Shown here one piece after another: positions 49,282 to 59,103 of a stretch of DNA of 64,000 nt; position 1 is the stretch's first letter; the number at the start of each line of letters is the position of its first letter. The DNA comes from Mycobacterium lepraemurium (GTDB lineage: Bacteria > Actinomycetota > Actinomycetes > Mycobacteriales > Mycobacteriaceae), in assembly GCA_002291465.1 (NCBI GenBank), contig CP021238.1, positions 1,302,001 to 1,366,000 of the forward strand, read 5' to 3'. A model generated the notes under the pieces. That model had not been told where the DNA came from, did no database searches, and saw only the letters and a list, made by a program, of their open reading frames with translations. The translations under genes and the position numbers were made by a program.

Positions 49282-50211
49282 ATGACCGCTGATCTGCAGA
49301 AGGCGCCCGCCGCCGGACAGTACGAATTGAGCCATCTGTGCTCGCTGGAGGCGGAGGCGATCCACATCATCCGTGAGGTCGCCGCCGAGTTCGAGCGCCC
49401 GGTGCTGCTGTTCTCCGGCGGCAAGGACTCGATCGTCATGCTGCACCTGGCGTTGCGGGCCTTCCGGCCCGGACGGCTGCCGTTCCCGGTGATGCACGTC
49501 GACACCGGGCACAACTTCGACGAGGTGATCGCCACCCGCGACGAGTTGGTCAAGCAGCACGGGCTGCGCTTGGTGGTCGCGTCGATGCAGGACGACATCG
49601 ACGCCGGACGGGTGGTCGAGCCGAAGCAGGGACGCAACCCGATCCAGACCGTGACCCTGCTGCGCGCCATCCGCGAGAACAAATTCGACGCCGCGTTCGG
49701 CGGGGCGCGCCGCGACGAGGAGAAGGCCCGCGCCAAGGAGCGGGTGTTCAGCTTCCGCGACGAGTTCGGGCAGTGGGATCCGAAGGCGCAGCGGCCCGAG
49801 CTGTGGAACCTCTACAACGGCCGGCACCACAAGGGCGAGCACATTCGGGTGTTCCCGCTGTCCAACTGGACCGAATTCGACATCTGGTCCTACATCGGCG
49901 CCGAGAACATCGCGCTGCCGTCCATCTATTACGCCCACCGGCGCAAGGTGTTTCGCCGCGACGGCATGCTGCTCGCAGTCGACCGGAACATGCAACCCAA
50001 TCCCGACGAGCCGGTGTTCGAGGCGACGGTGCGGTTCCGCACCGTCGGGGACGTCACCTGCACCGGCTGTGTGGAATCGCAGGCGGCCACGGTGGACGAG
50101 GTCATTGCCGAGACCGGGGTATCCCGACTCACCGAGCGCGGGGCGACCCGGGCGGACGACCGGATCTCGGAGGCCGGCATGGAAGACCGCAAGCGGCAGG
50201 GGTACTTCTGA
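49282..50211 (+). CDS. cysD: Sulfate adenylyltransferase small subunit
   Basis: A 309-residue ATP sulfurylase subunit that makes adenosine 5'-phosphosulfate from ATP and sulfate. The PP-loop motif LLFSGGKDSIVMLHL (about residues 37-51) is intact, and the C-terminus RLTERGATRADDRISEAGMEDRKRQGYF is the classical CysD ending. ATG 49282 (MTADLQK) was chosen; frames open further upstream but lack similarity. Its stop overlaps the cysNC start (TGATG at 50209-50213). A less GC-rich promoter region lies at about 49200-49260. Feeds cysteine and sulfolipid synthesis. Intact. Confidence 0.95.
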   Translation: MTADLQKAPAAGQYELSHLCSLEAEAIHIIREVAAEFERPVLLFSGGKDSIVMLHLALRAFRPGRLPFPVMHVDTGHNFDEVIATRDELVKQHGLRLVVASMQDDIDAGRVVEPKQGRNPIQTVTLLRAIRENKFDAAFGGARRDEEKARAKERVFSFRDEFGQWDPKAQRPELWNLYNGRHHKGEHIRVFPLSNWTEFDIWSYIGAENIALPSIYYAHRRKVFRRDGMLLAVDRNMQPNPDEPVFEATVRFRTVGDVTCTGCVESQAATVDEVIAETGVSRLTERGATRADDRISEAGMEDRKRQGYF

Positions 50212-52061
50212 TGGCCGCCCCAACCACGCTATTGCGTTTGGCCACTGCGGGATCCGTCGACGACGGTAAGTCCACGCTGATCGGCCGGCTGCTCTACGAC
50301 TCCAAGGCCGTGATGGAAGACCAGTGGGCGGCGGTGAAGCAGACCTCGAAGGACCGCGGCCACGGCTACACCGACCTGGCGCTGGTCACCGACGGCCTGC
50401 GGGCCGAACGCGAGCAGGGCATCACCATCGACGTCGCCTACCGCTACTTCGCCACGCCCAAGCGGAAATTCATCATCGCCGACACGCCCGGCCACATCCA
50501 GTACACCCGCAACATGGTGACCGGCGCGTCGACCGCGCAGCTGGTGATCGTGCTGGTCGACGCGCGGCACGGCCTGCTGGAGCAGTCCCGCCGGCACGCC
50601 TTCCTGGCCTCGCTGCTGGGCATACATCACATCGTGCTCGCGGTCAACAAGATGGACCTGATCGGTTGGGACAGAGAGAAATTCGAGTCCATCCGAGACG
50701 AATTCCACGCCTTCGCCGCGCGCCTGGACGTGCACGACGTGGCCACCATCCCGATTTCTGCCCTGCGCGGCGACAACGTGGTGACCAAGTCGGATCAGGC
50801 ACCCTGGTACGAGGGGCTGGCGCTGCTGTCGCACCTCGAAGAGGTGTACATCGCCGGTTACCGCAACCTGGTCGACGTGCGGTTCCCGGTGCAGTACGTG
50901 ATCCGTCCGCACACCCACGAGCATCAGGACCACCGCAGCTACGCCGGTACGGTCGCCAGCGGCGTGATGCGTCCCGGCGACGAGGTCGTGGTGCTGCCGG
51001 TCGGCAAGCGCACCCGGATCACCGCGATCGAGGGATCGAACGGCCCGGTGCAAGAAGCGTTCCCACCGATGGCGGTGTCGCTGACCCTGGCCGACGAGAT
51101 CGACATCTCGCGCGGGGATCTGATCGCGTTCACCCACAACCAGCCCAGGATCGCCCAGGATTTCGACGCGACGGTGTGCTGGATGGCCGACAACACGACG
51201 CTGGAACCGGGCCGCGACTACGTCATCAAGCACACCACCCGCACCACGCATGCGAGGGTGACCGGGCTCGACTACCGGCTCGACGTCAACACGCTGCATC
51301 GGGACAAGACCGCGACGGCGCTGAAACTCAATGAGCTGGGCCGTATTTCGCTGCGCACCCAGGTGCCCCTGCTGTTCGACGCGTACACCCGCAACCCCAG
51401 CACCGGCTCGTTCATCCTGATCGACCCGCACACCAACGGCACGGTGGCCGCGGGCATGGTGCTGCGCGACGCCTCGGCCCAGGCGTCGAGCCCGAACACG
51501 GTGCGGCACAAGTCATCAGCGATCGCCGCGACGAGGCCCCGCGGCAAGACGGTGTGGTTCACCGGTCTGTCCGGTTCCGGCAAGTCGTCGGTGGCCATGC
51601 TGGTCGAGCAGAAGCTGCTCGAAAAGGGTGCGCAGGCTTATGTTCTCGACGGCGACAACCTTCGGCACGGGCTCAACGCGGACCTTGGTTTCTCCCTGGC
51701 CGACCGGGCGGAGAACCTGCGCCGGCTCGCGCACGTGGCGGCGCTGCTGGCCGATTGCGGCAACGTCGTGCTGGTTCCGGCGATCAGCCCACTGGCCGAG
51801 CAACGCGAATTGGCGCGCAAAGTGCACGCCGACGCCGGCTTCGACTTCATCGAGGTGTTCTGCGACACCCCGATCGAGGAATGCGGAAAGCGTGACCCCA
51901 AGGGTCTGTACGCCAAGGCGCGGGCCGGCGAGATCACCCAGTTCACCGGCATCGACAGCCCGTATCAGCCGCCGGCGAACCCCGACCTGCGGCTCACCCC
52001 GGACGGCACCGTCGAGGAGCAGGCGCAGCGGGTGATCGACCTGCTCGAATCACGCCGGTAG
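50211..52061 (+). CDS. cysNC: Sulfate adenylyltransferase large subunit/APS kinase
   Basis: A 616-residue bifunctional enzyme. The N-terminal GTPase (CysN) has [14 protein letters not shown] and NKMD motifs and drives ATP sulfurylase with CysD. Beta-barrel EF-Tu-like domains follow. The C-terminal APS kinase (CysC, from about residue 443) has GLSGSGKSS and [11 protein letters not shown] and makes PAPS. Fusion of CysN and CysC is the normal arrangement in mycobacteria (Rv1286, 614 residues). ATG 50211 overlaps cysD. Intact. Confidence 0.96.
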   Translation: MAAPTTLLRLATAGSVDDGKSTLIGRLLYDSKAVMEDQWAAVKQTSKDRGHGYTDLALVTDGLRAEREQGITIDVAYRYFATPKRKFIIADTPGHIQYTRNMVTGASTAQLVIVLVDARHGLLEQSRRHAFLASLLGIHHIVLAVNKMDLIGWDREKFESIRDEFHAFAARLDVHDVATIPISALRGDNVVTKSDQAPWYEGLALLSHLEEVYIAGYRNLVDVRFPVQYVIRPHTHEHQDHRSYAGTVASGVMRPGDEVVVLPVGKRTRITAIEGSNGPVQEAFPPMAVSLTLADEIDISRGDLIAFTHNQPRIAQDFDATVCWMADNTTLEPGRDYVIKHTTRTTHARVTGLDYRLDVNTLHRDKTATALKLNELGRISLRTQVPLLFDAYTRNPSTGSFILIDPHTNGTVAAGMVLRDASAQASSPNTVRHKSSAIAATRPRGKTVWFTGLSGSGKSSVAMLVEQKLLEKGAQAYVLDGDNLRHGLNADLGFSLADRAENLRRLAHVAALLADCGNVVLVPAISPLAEQRELARKVHADAGFDFIEVFCDTPIEECGKRDPKGLYAKARAGEITQFTGIDSPYQPPANPDLRLTPDGTVEEQAQRVIDLLESRR

Positions 52062-52119
52062 CCCGAGAGGCCAGCCAGGCTGCATCGAATTGGCCGCTCC
52101 GGGTGGCACAATCCTGAGG

Positions 52120-52605
52120 GTGCGGATGTCAGCGAAGGCGGAGTACGCCGTGCGGGCGATGATCCAGCTCGCCACGGTGCCCGACGGGACGCTGGTCAAG
52201 ACCGACGATCTGGCCCAGGCGCAGGGCATTCCGCCGCAATTCCTCGTCGACATCCTGACCAATCTGCGCACCGATCGGCTGGTGCGCAGCCATCGCGGTC
52301 GCGAGGGGGGGTACGAATTGGCCCGCCCCGGCAAGGACATCAGCATCGCCGACGTGCTGCGCTGCATCGATGGGCCGCTGGCCAGCGTCCGCGACATCGG
52401 GCTGGGCGACCTGCCCTACTCGGGGCCAACCGCCGCGCTCACCGACGTCTGGCGGGCGTTGCGGGCCAGCATGCGATCGGTGCTGGAGGAAACCACCCTG
52501 GCCGACGTCGCCACCGGAAGCCTGCCCAAGCATGTCGCGCAGCTGGCCGACGACTACCGCAAGCAGGAAAGCGAGCGGCACGGCACCGCGCGCACCGGCG
52601 ACTAG
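52120..52605 (+). CDS. Rrf2 family regulator (Rv1287-like)
   Basis: A 161-residue winged-helix regulator. It begins [18 protein letters not shown] and has [35 protein letters not shown], the Rrf2 HTH and wing. Iron-sulfur Rrf2 proteins such as IscR and NsrR use three Cys near residues 90-105; this protein has only one Cys in all (LRCIDGPL), so it probably binds no cluster. In this respect it is like CymR, the Rrf2 repressor of sulfur genes in Bacillus. Its place 58 bases after cysNC suggests control of cysDNC. GTG 52120 matches the 161-residue length of Rv1287. Intact. Confidence 0.88.
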   Translation: MRMSAKAEYAVRAMIQLATVPDGTLVKTDDLAQAQGIPPQFLVDILTNLRTDRLVRSHRGREGGYELARPGKDISIADVLRCIDGPLASVRDIGLGDLPYSGPTAALTDVWRALRASMRSVLEETTLADVATGSLPKHVAQLADDYRKQESERHGTARTGD

Positions 52606-52999
52606 TTCGCAGCGCCCGACCCGTACGGGCGGGTGAGGATCTCCACGGCGTGGCCGGAGGGATCCAGGAAGTACACTCCGCGTCCGCCGTCGTTGTGGTT
52701 GATCTCGCCGGGACGCCGGGCGCCGGGGTCGGCCCAGTGTTCCAGGCCGCGGCCGCGGATCTTGCCGTAGATGGTGTCGAACTCTTGCTCGGAGACCAAG
52801 AACGCGTAGTGTTGGTGCGGGATGTCCGCGCCGTCGGGGGGCGTTCGCGTAGTCCAGGCTGGCGCCGTGGTCGAGTTCGACGACCATTGAAGTGGCCGAA
52901 CGGTTTTGGGCCGGGCAGGTCGAACAACTCGGCGAGAAACTCCGCGGATTCCCGTTTGTCGCGTGAGGCGACGATGGTGTGGTTGAAACTGATGGTCAT
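52602..52999 (-). pseudogene. VOC family protein, two frameshifts
   Basis: A glyoxalase-fold protein of about 132 codons. It begins MTISFNHTIVASRDKRESAEFLAELFDLPGPKPFGHF in one frame, continues MVVELDHGASLDYANAP in a second, and ends DIPHQHYAFLVSEQEFDTIYGKIRG to [11 protein letters not shown] in a third. Shifts lie near 52885 and near 52845, one in a GGGGGG run. The metal ligands (His8, His in HYAFLV, Glu in VEILTR) are retained, so the break is the only visible fault. It is convergent with the Rrf2 gene. Confidence 0.8.
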
Positions 53000-53050
53000 G
53001 GTTCTGTCCAGTCAACCACCGCGCGGCCGCGGCGACAACGCGTCAGGCTG

Positions 53051-53465
53051 CTACTTCGGGGAGGTCAGCTCCAGGGCGATGTTGTCGGGATCGCGGAACT
53101 GCAGGATGTAGGCCGGGCCGACGTCCTTGACCGGCTCGTGAGCGACGCCAAGCTCATCCAAATGCGCTGCGGCCGCATCCAATTCGTCCCTGCTGTCGAG
53201 CCGGAACGCGATGTGGTCCAGGCCGGTGCGGTCCTCGTCGAAGCGGTCGGTGGCCACCGGCCGCAGCCCCAGCAGCGTGCCGCCGAGGTCGTGTGATGAC
53301 ACCGCCGAACAAAAAGCTCAACTGCTCACGAGTGGACGCGTCGGCGTTGTCGGGCACCTCCAGCAGCACCGGCCAACCGAACACGCTCTCGTAGAACCGC
53401 CGTGACCGCTCGATGTCGGTCACGGTCAGGCGCACATGCGCGATGGAGGTGTTGGTCAGACCCAT
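53051..53465 (-). pseudogene. Second VOC family protein, frameshifted
   Basis: Another glyoxalase-fold protein of about 138 codons. N-terminal MGLTNTSIAHVRLTVTDIERSRRFYESVFGWPVLLEVPDN to LSFLFGGVI is in one frame, and DLGGTLLGLRPV to DPDNIALELTSPK in another. The change is near 53297, in GTGTGATGAC. One base would restore it. It lies directly before the other VOC pseudogene on the same strand and is divergent from the following LLM gene. Confidence 0.8.
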
Positions 53466-53519
53466 TCGCCCCATGGTTCCACTGAAGGGCCGAATGTTAA
53501 ACATGCCAGAATCCCCATC

Positions 53520-54410
53520 GTGCGGGTAGCGATGACCATGCCGGTGATGGAGCCGGATCTGGACGCGACGGTGCTCGAGACCTGGGTGCGCACCATCGAC
53601 GAGGGCCCGTTCTCGTCGCTGTGCTGGGGCGAGTGCATCGCCTTCGACAACCCGGACAGCCTGACACTGCTGGGCGCGTTGGCCGCCTGGACCGAGCGGG
53701 TCCGGCTGCTGACCACGGTGATCGTGCCGCAACTGCACGACCCGGTGCTGCTCGCCAAGGGACTGGCGACCGGCGACCTGGTCAGCGGCGGGCGGCTGAG
53801 CGTGGGTATCGGCGTGGGCGGTCGGCAGGAGGACTACCACGCCGTCGGCGCCGACCCGGCGACCCAGACGATGCGCGGCATGGCCGAGCGGGTGGCGGTG
53901 ATGAAGCGGGTGTGGGCGGGCGAGAAGTTCACCGAATCCGTGTTGCCGGTCGGGCCGGCGCCGGTGCAGCCCGGCGGACCGCCGCTGTTCGTCGGCAGCA
54001 TCGGACCCAAGACCATTCGCAGCGCGGCCACCTGGGCCGACGGGCTGGCCGGCACCACGCTGGACCTCGACGTCGCCAAGCAGCGCGAGCTGTTCGACGT
54101 GACCCGCGACGCCTGGGCGCGGGCCGGCAAGCCCGCGCCTCACCTGATCACCTCGTTCTGGTTCGCGTTCGGCTCGCCCCAGCGCGCCCGCGAGCAGATC
54201 CACCGCCACCTGCGGCGCTACATGAACTGGATACCGGCCGACTATGTCGACGCCATGGCGCCGATGACGGGCTGGGCCGGTGACGAGGACGAGCTAGAAG
54301 AGGTGCTGCGCAAATTCGCCGAGATCGGGGTCGACGAGGTGCAGCTGATCCCGACCAGCTCGGACGTCGGCCAGCTGCGCCGTGCGGCCGACGTCGCCGC
54401 CCGGCTGTAG
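53520..54410 (+). CDS. LLM F420-dependent oxidoreductase
   Basis: A 296-residue luciferase-like enzyme. VRVAMTMPVMEPDLDATVLETWVRTIDEGPFSSLCWGE starts the barrel; LLTTVIVPQLHDPVLLAKGLATGDLVSGGRLSVGIGVGGR gives the cofactor-binding segment; RVWAGEKF and PPLFVGSIGPKTIRSAA are also typical. GTG 53520 is taken because similarity starts there; the frame is open further upstream. Divergent from the VOC pseudogene with a 54-base spacer. Substrate unknown. Intact. Confidence 0.87.
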   Translation: MRVAMTMPVMEPDLDATVLETWVRTIDEGPFSSLCWGECIAFDNPDSLTLLGALAAWTERVRLLTTVIVPQLHDPVLLAKGLATGDLVSGGRLSVGIGVGGRQEDYHAVGADPATQTMRGMAERVAVMKRVWAGEKFTESVLPVGPAPVQPGGPPLFVGSIGPKTIRSAATWADGLAGTTLDLDVAKQRELFDVTRDAWARAGKPAPHLITSFWFAFGSPQRAREQIHRHLRRYMNWIPADYVDAMAPMTGWAGDEDELEEVLRKFAEIGVDEVQLIPTSSDVGQLRRAADVAARL

Positions 54411-54471
54411 CCGGGTCCGGGCGCGTCGGGGTGAATTGCCGGGCCGGCGCGGCGGCGATTTGATTGGTGGC

Positions 54472-55345
54472 ATGACGCAGCAGGAATCGCCCGCCCCGCT
54501 GGCCGAACTGACCAGGCTGTTGACCGAGTGCACGAACAAGGGCGATTTCGTCGGGGCCGCGCGCCAAGTCGGTGAGCTGGTCACGCTGTGCCGGGCAACG
54601 CTGGGCGAACGCCATCCCACCGCCCTGGAACTCAAGGTGTCGCTGGCCACCCTGCAGCTGCGGGCGGGCGAGTGCGCGGTGGCCTACGAGGAGTTCGAGC
54701 GGTTGATACCCGACCTCGTCGAGGTGCTCGGCCCCGATCATCTGAGCACTCTGACCGCGCGGCACCTGTTGGCCAGTCGGCAGCAGGCCGCGTTGTCGTC
54801 GCTGGCCGAATGGTCGCAGCTGTTCGCCGACGAACAGCGGGTCTGGGGCCGCCGACCACGATAACACCCTGGTGTACCGCGAGAAGGTCGCCGAGAAGAG
54901 TTGGGCGATAGGCGATTTCGTTGTCGCGATGGCCGAGGGCGAGCAGGTGCTGGCCGCGCGGCGCCGGGTGCTCGGTGCCGATCACACCGATACCCTGGGC
55001 ACGCAACTGATGTTGTCGATCTGGCGGGGCCGCGCCGGCGACGTCCCCGCGGCCGTCGCCGAGCTGGAGCCGCTGATCGGTCAGCTGCGCGAGAAGCTGG
55101 GAGACGACCACGCGCACGTGCTGATGGCGCGGCACATGTTCACGCTGTGGGCGCCGGAGCGGGCCGGTGTCACCGCCGCGGTCGCGGCATGGGAGGCCCT
55201 GGTCGAGGAGGAGAGCCGGGTGCTCGGTGACGAGCACCCGGTGACCCTGGCGGCCCGCCAGGAGCTGGCCGGATGGTGCGCCCGGCGCGACGGCCAGGCG
55301 GGCGGCGCCGGCGCCCAGGGGTCGCTGGACTGGTCGGCGTCATGA
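54472..55345 (+). pseudogene. Tetratricopeptide-like protein, frameshifted
   Basis: A protein of about 290 codons made of TPR-like helical repeats with the recurring pattern LGxxHPxTLxxxxxLA (for instance LGERHPTALELKVSLATLQLRAGE, LGPDHLSTLTARHLLA, LGADHTDTLGTQLMLSIW, LGDEHPVTLAARQELAGW). The frame changes near 54846 (VWG then AADHDNTLVYREKVA), by one base. Repeats of this kind mediate protein contacts and are often found in signalling proteins. ATG 54472. Convergent with the potassium channel gene. Role unknown. Confidence 0.78.
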
Positions 55346-55369
55346 CCCGGGTCTGCCGTGCCGCGGCCC

Positions 55370-57107
55370 TCAGGTCGTCGCCTTGTCCGTGGGCCGCTCC
55401 TCGTTGGCGGGCTGCTGGGGCGGCTGCCCCTTGCGCAGGGTTTCCAGCAGCTCGCGATACGGACCCACCAGGTAGACGGTGTCGCCGGCCCGGAGCCAGG
55501 CGTCGCGGCGGGGATGCAGCTCGACGGGCATGTCCCGACGAGTGATCGCGATGACCCGGGTCTGGGTGGACATTTCGAACATCCGCAGCCCGTCGAGCTC
55601 GCTGCCGGCCGCCACGTGCATGGCGCCGACCATGAAGGACCGCTGCCCGACCGAGAACGTGCCCAGCACCTGCAGGCCATCGCGGCGCCGATGAACCAGG
55701 GCGCCGCCAGGTCGACGGTGGATCGGACGTTTTCGAACCCGAGCCGCTTGGCCACCGCATCGCCCAGGGTGCGGTCATAGATGCGCAGCACGATCGGCAC
55801 GTCGGGCCGGTTCACCTCGGGCATCACCCGTGGCCCCAGCATCTCGCGCAGCACGATCCCGATCTCGATGTTGACCATGTCGTCCTGGGTCAGCACCGCG
55901 ACGGCCCGGGCCCGGTCGACCCGGGCCGACTCCAGCGTCTGGCGCAGCGTCGCATCCCCGAAGATCACCGGCACGTCGAGTTCGGCCGCGGTGGACAGGA
56001 ACCGGTTGTTCTCGTCGCGCTCGATCACCGCGACGTTGTAACCGGCGGCGGTCAGGTCGGCGACGACGCGGCTGCCGAACGATCCCAGCCCGACCACGAT
56101 GATGTGGTTGCGCAGGTGGCGTGCCCGCCGCAGCCCGGCCCACTGCAGAAAGCGCCGCGACAGCAGCAGATCCGCCAGGAACGCGACGAGCAGCGCGGTG
56201 GTCGTCACGCCCGCGAGCATCAGGCCCACCGCGAAGATTCGCAGCCGGGCGGACTGGTGGGCGAAGGTGAACTCGCCGTAGCCCACCGTGGTGATGGTCT
56301 CGACGGTGAAGTACAGGGCGTCCAGCCAGGACAGCCGCGGCTTGTTGTAGGAGAAGTGCACGATGACCGTGGACACCAGCAGCAGGGTGAGTGCGAGCAG
56401 GATCGCGGGGAACAGCATCGGGTTGACGTCGTCGCGCATGGCGCGGGCGGCTTCCAACACCCGCCGCAGCCACGTCTGGCGAGAACGGGTCGCGGGGGGG
56501 GGGGGCGCGGTGTTCTGATGCCGCGTGCGGCCAGTTCGTAGGCGCTGCCGATCATGGCGGTCCAGTCGCCGGCGCGCACCCGGTGGTCCCGGCCGGGACA
56601 GGGCACTACCTCGCCGGGGGTGGCGCCGTCGTTGCCGTGGATCACCGCCACCGGCGCCAGGTCGCCGTAGATCTCCCGAAGCGTCGCGTCGCGGGGTGCC
56701 TTGGCCCCCGACACCAAAAAGTCGATGCCGGCCGCCCGGACCGGGTGGGTGCTGCTCGACAAGCAGGCCTCGACGACCGAGGGGGCGGCGAGGTCGGCGA
56801 CGTCGAGGATGGCGCCGGGGCCGTTGTCGGCGGCCACCGCCCCGCGCAGCACGTCGTTGCCCAACCGGGCGACCACCCGCACGTGCGGGTTGGTTGCCAG
56901 CAAGGCGATTTCGAGATTCTTGGCGTTGTCGCGCCCGGCGCACACGATGGCGCGGGCGAGGTCGGCGCCGGCGAGTTCCTCGCTGGGCAGCTTGACGATG
57001 GTGGCGCCCGTGCGGTTCAGTTCCTCGGCGATGGTGGTCGCCAGCACGTCGTCACCGCTGACGATGATGTGGCGGCGCGGACTCATCCGGGGTGAGTCGT
57101 CACGCAT
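55370..57107 (-). pseudogene. RCK-type potassium channel, two frameshifts
   Basis: A protein of about 578 codons with three nucleotide-sensing parts. An N-terminal TrkA-like domain (SPRRHIIVSGDDVLATTIAEELN) precedes a two-helix channel with the selectivity filter TTVGYGEF, then an RCK Rossmann domain (IIVVGLGSFGSRVVADL, VIFGDATLRQTLESA) and a TrkA-C domain (RDAWLRAGDTVYLVGP). The first frame breaks in a run of 12 G at 56494-56505, and the second near 55680. K+ channels of this build set membrane potential. The unusual layout, RCK on both sides of the pore, is known in actinobacteria. ATG 57107. Confidence 0.85.
56494..56505 (+). repeat. Poly-G tract of 12
   Basis: An uninterrupted run of 12 G inside the potassium channel gene, where its frame is lost. 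Such runs slip readily in replication and in sequencing. It is the longest homopolymer I noticed in the window. Confidence 0.9.
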
Positions 57108-57200
57108 AACCTCACCTCTTGATGACATTGGCGCTCACTGTGTTGCTACGACTATCGGGCACCATGCCGATTGACGCCAGTGCGACGCGGTAAGGCGGCG

Positions 57201-57572
57201 CTAGAGGACCTGGACGTCGGTCGGGGACCAGAACGCGCGCATCGCCGTGATCTTGGCGTCCTCGTCGAACGACATCGTCGAGATGGGCGAGATGCGGGTG
57301 CGGGTGTCGCCGGCGTCGAGCGTGAGGTGCCACAGGAAGGCGGCTTCGTTGCCGGAGACCCGCAATTCGGCGAGTTCGGTGTCCTTCTTGGCGTCCTGGA
57401 ATCCTGCATAGAAGGCCCGGATCGCGTCATGCCCGCGGCGAATGTCGGCGCCGATCGGATCCTCGATGGTGGCGTCGGCCGCGTACAGGGTCACGATGTC
57501 GTCGGCGGTACCGGTGGCGACGAGCGCCAGGTAGCGATTCGCGGTGTCGGTGATGGCTTCTGCGGACGGCAT
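57201..57572 (-). CDS. SnoaL-like / ketosteroid isomerase fold protein
   Basis: A 123-residue protein of the NTF2/SnoaL fold: ITDTANRYLALVATGTADDIVTLYAADATIEDPIG, GHDAIRAFYAGF, WHLTLDAGDTRTRISPISTMSFDEDAKITAMRAFWSP. The Tyr and the Asp in IEDPIG are in the places used by delta-5-3-ketosteroid isomerase, so a steroid-like or polyketide-like substrate is possible. Start ATG 57572. Divergent from the NUDIX gene by about 60 bases. Intact. Confidence 0.83.
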   Translation of the reverse strand: MPSAEAITDTANRYLALVATGTADDIVTLYAADATIEDPIGADIRRGHDAIRAFYAGFQDAKKDTELAELRVSGNEAAFLWHLTLDAGDTRTRISPISTMSFDEDAKITAMRAFWSPTDVQVL

Positions 57573-57631
57573 GAATCGGGACGCTACTCCTGGCCGTGTC
57601 GGGTGTGGTGTTCGTCGCGATACTGGGCGGC

Positions 57632-58216
57632 GTGACTTTCATCGAACGCCTCGCCAGCCGGGAGAGCTACAGCAACCCGTGGATGGTGTTGCGCGAGGAC
57701 GACATCCGCCGCCCGGACGGCAGCGCGGGCATCTACAGCGTGGTCGACAAGCCTTCGTACGCGCTAGTGATGCCCTACGACGGGCGCCGTTTCGGGTTGG
57801 TGGAGCAGTTTCGCTACCCGATCGGGGAGCGGCGCTGGGAGTTTCCCCAGGGCACCGCTCCGGAGTTGGCCGACGCCGATCCCGTTGAGCTGGCCCGGCG
57901 TGAGCTGCGCGAGGAAACCGGATGGCGCGCAACGACGTTCGAGCCGCTGGGCCGGCTCGACGTGGCCCCGGGAATGAGCAGTCAGCGCGGCTGGGTGTTC
58001 CTGGCCACCGGGATCGTCGAGGGTGAAGCCCACCGCGAGCACGAGGAGCAGGACATGCGCAGCGCCTGGACGGGCGTCATCGCCGACGCGCAGTCGATTG
58101 CCCCGGCGCCGGCGGCGCCCCCCACGAGCTGGGAGGTCAGCGCTTCCCACTGGCCGGCTGTAGCTACCAGCTCGGGCGGGAGAACCTGCATTGAATCTTG
58201 CCCCATAACCGCCTGA
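57632..58216 (+). pseudogene. NUDIX hydrolase with disrupted C-terminus
   Basis: A NUDIX hydrolase, ADP-ribose pyrophosphatase type. The NUDIX box (GTAPELADADPVELARRELREETGW) is intact. The N-terminal FIERLASRESYSNPWMVLREDDI is normal. After EEQDMRSAW the family usually has about ten more residues before a VIxDAxSIAAYALL helix; here it reads WTGVIADAQSIA and then PAPAAPPTSWEV to SCPITA, unrelated to the family. So there seems to be a small in-frame deletion and then a frameshift or junction near 58100. GTG 57632 is likelier than 57596. The damaged end is next to the small-gene cassette. It may keep activity. Confidence 0.65.
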
Positions 58217-58230
58217 GTTTATGCGGGGCA
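58199..58230. terminator. Hairpin after NUDIX gene
   Basis: Inverted repeat TGCCCC-ATAA (58199-58208) and TTAT-GC-GGGGCA (58219-58230) with a two-base bulge and a ten-base loop. It lies between the NUDIX gene end and the last gene of the minus-strand cassette, so it could end both transcripts. Local sequence is less GC-rich than average. Confidence 0.5.
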
Positions 58231-58274
58231 CACGTGGATTGCTATTCACAAGGCGGCTGGCGAGCAGGGTGTCA

Positions 58275-58779
58275 TTATCTGAAGCAGCTAAAATAGCCGA
58301 GCACATACCCATCCGCCATGATGAAGGCACCGAGTGCCGCGATACGTAAATCGACGGCTTGCACCTCGTTGAGTTGGGCGGCTAAACGCTTTACCTCGGC
58401 TTTGGCGTCAGTAAGCGCCTGTGCAGCCACCGCGTCGGCGTGCTGCTTGGCTTGCTCGATCGCATCGTCAATTCTTTTGATAGCAGCGTTAATCGGTCCG
58501 AACATAGCCCGCGGCTCTCGAACGTAGCCCTGTATCTGAGCGAATTTCTCGTCTGTAGTGGCGTTCTCGTCGAGCGTGAATGCGATATGCACGTCGCCCG
58601 CCATGCTCACCCCGCCGCCCATTAGGGGCGCGTCGATCGTCGCGTTGATCGGTTCTTTCAGAAGCCGCCACCACCCCCGCAACCGTACCGCCACCCCGGC
58701 CGCGCGCCCGTAGGCGTAGAGAAGCCCGATGCCGGATCATCGTGCCGACCAGCTGAACGGTCGCGGACAGCCAATGCAT
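58275..58779 (-). pseudogene. Small membrane/coiled-coil protein, frameshifted
   Basis: A protein of about 168 codons of unknown family. It starts at ATG 58779 (MHWLSATVQLVGT), changes frame near 58737, and goes on as GIGLLYAYGRAAGVAVRLRGWW, forming an N-terminal membrane helix. A Gly-rich stretch (LMGGGVSMAGD), a charged helical region (RIDDAIEQAKQHADAVAAQALTDAKAEVKRLAAQLNEV) likely to form a coiled coil, and a C-terminal hydrophobic helix (IAALGAFIMADGYVLGYF) follow. Phage- or integrative-element-like in size and setting, but I do not recognise a family. Last gene of the cassette. Confidence 0.65.
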
Positions 58780-58863
58780 ACACGTGACGATATGCACGGC
58801 CGCCGACGGAGTGGTAGCGCCCCGCCGAGGCCCGGTTCGGAGGGGCGCTACTTCTGGGCGTGG

Positions 58864-59103
58864 CTACGCGGCGGGCGTTGCCGCCGGCGGCGTCCCGGTT
58901 GTGCACATCTGCTGAAGGAACCAGCGGTACATGAGCGCGCCCAAGGGATCCTGGACGTCGAGGCGTGGGTCGGCCGGGATGAGCTTCCCATTGCATTACA
59001 CGTATCCGGGCGGCATCGGAGCCGGGCCGGGGTCGGCGGCAGCGGCCGGCGCCACCCCGCAAACGGCGGCCATCGCGGCGGCGGCCAGGCACCAGCGGCT
59101 CAT
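58864..59103 (-). pseudogene. Small secreted protein with in-frame stop
   Basis: A reading frame of 80 codons starting at ATG 59103, which overlaps the previous gene's stop (ATGA). A Sec signal peptide MSRWCLAAAAMAAVCGVAPAAAADP is clear. The frame reads PGPAPMPPGYV, then TAA at 58996-58998, then CNGKLIPADPRLDVQDPLGALMYRW to TPPAATPAA and TAG at 58864. Continuity through the TAA suggests a former Tyr codon. The intact part alone would be a 35-residue precursor with almost no mature domain. Function unknown. Confidence 0.6.
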
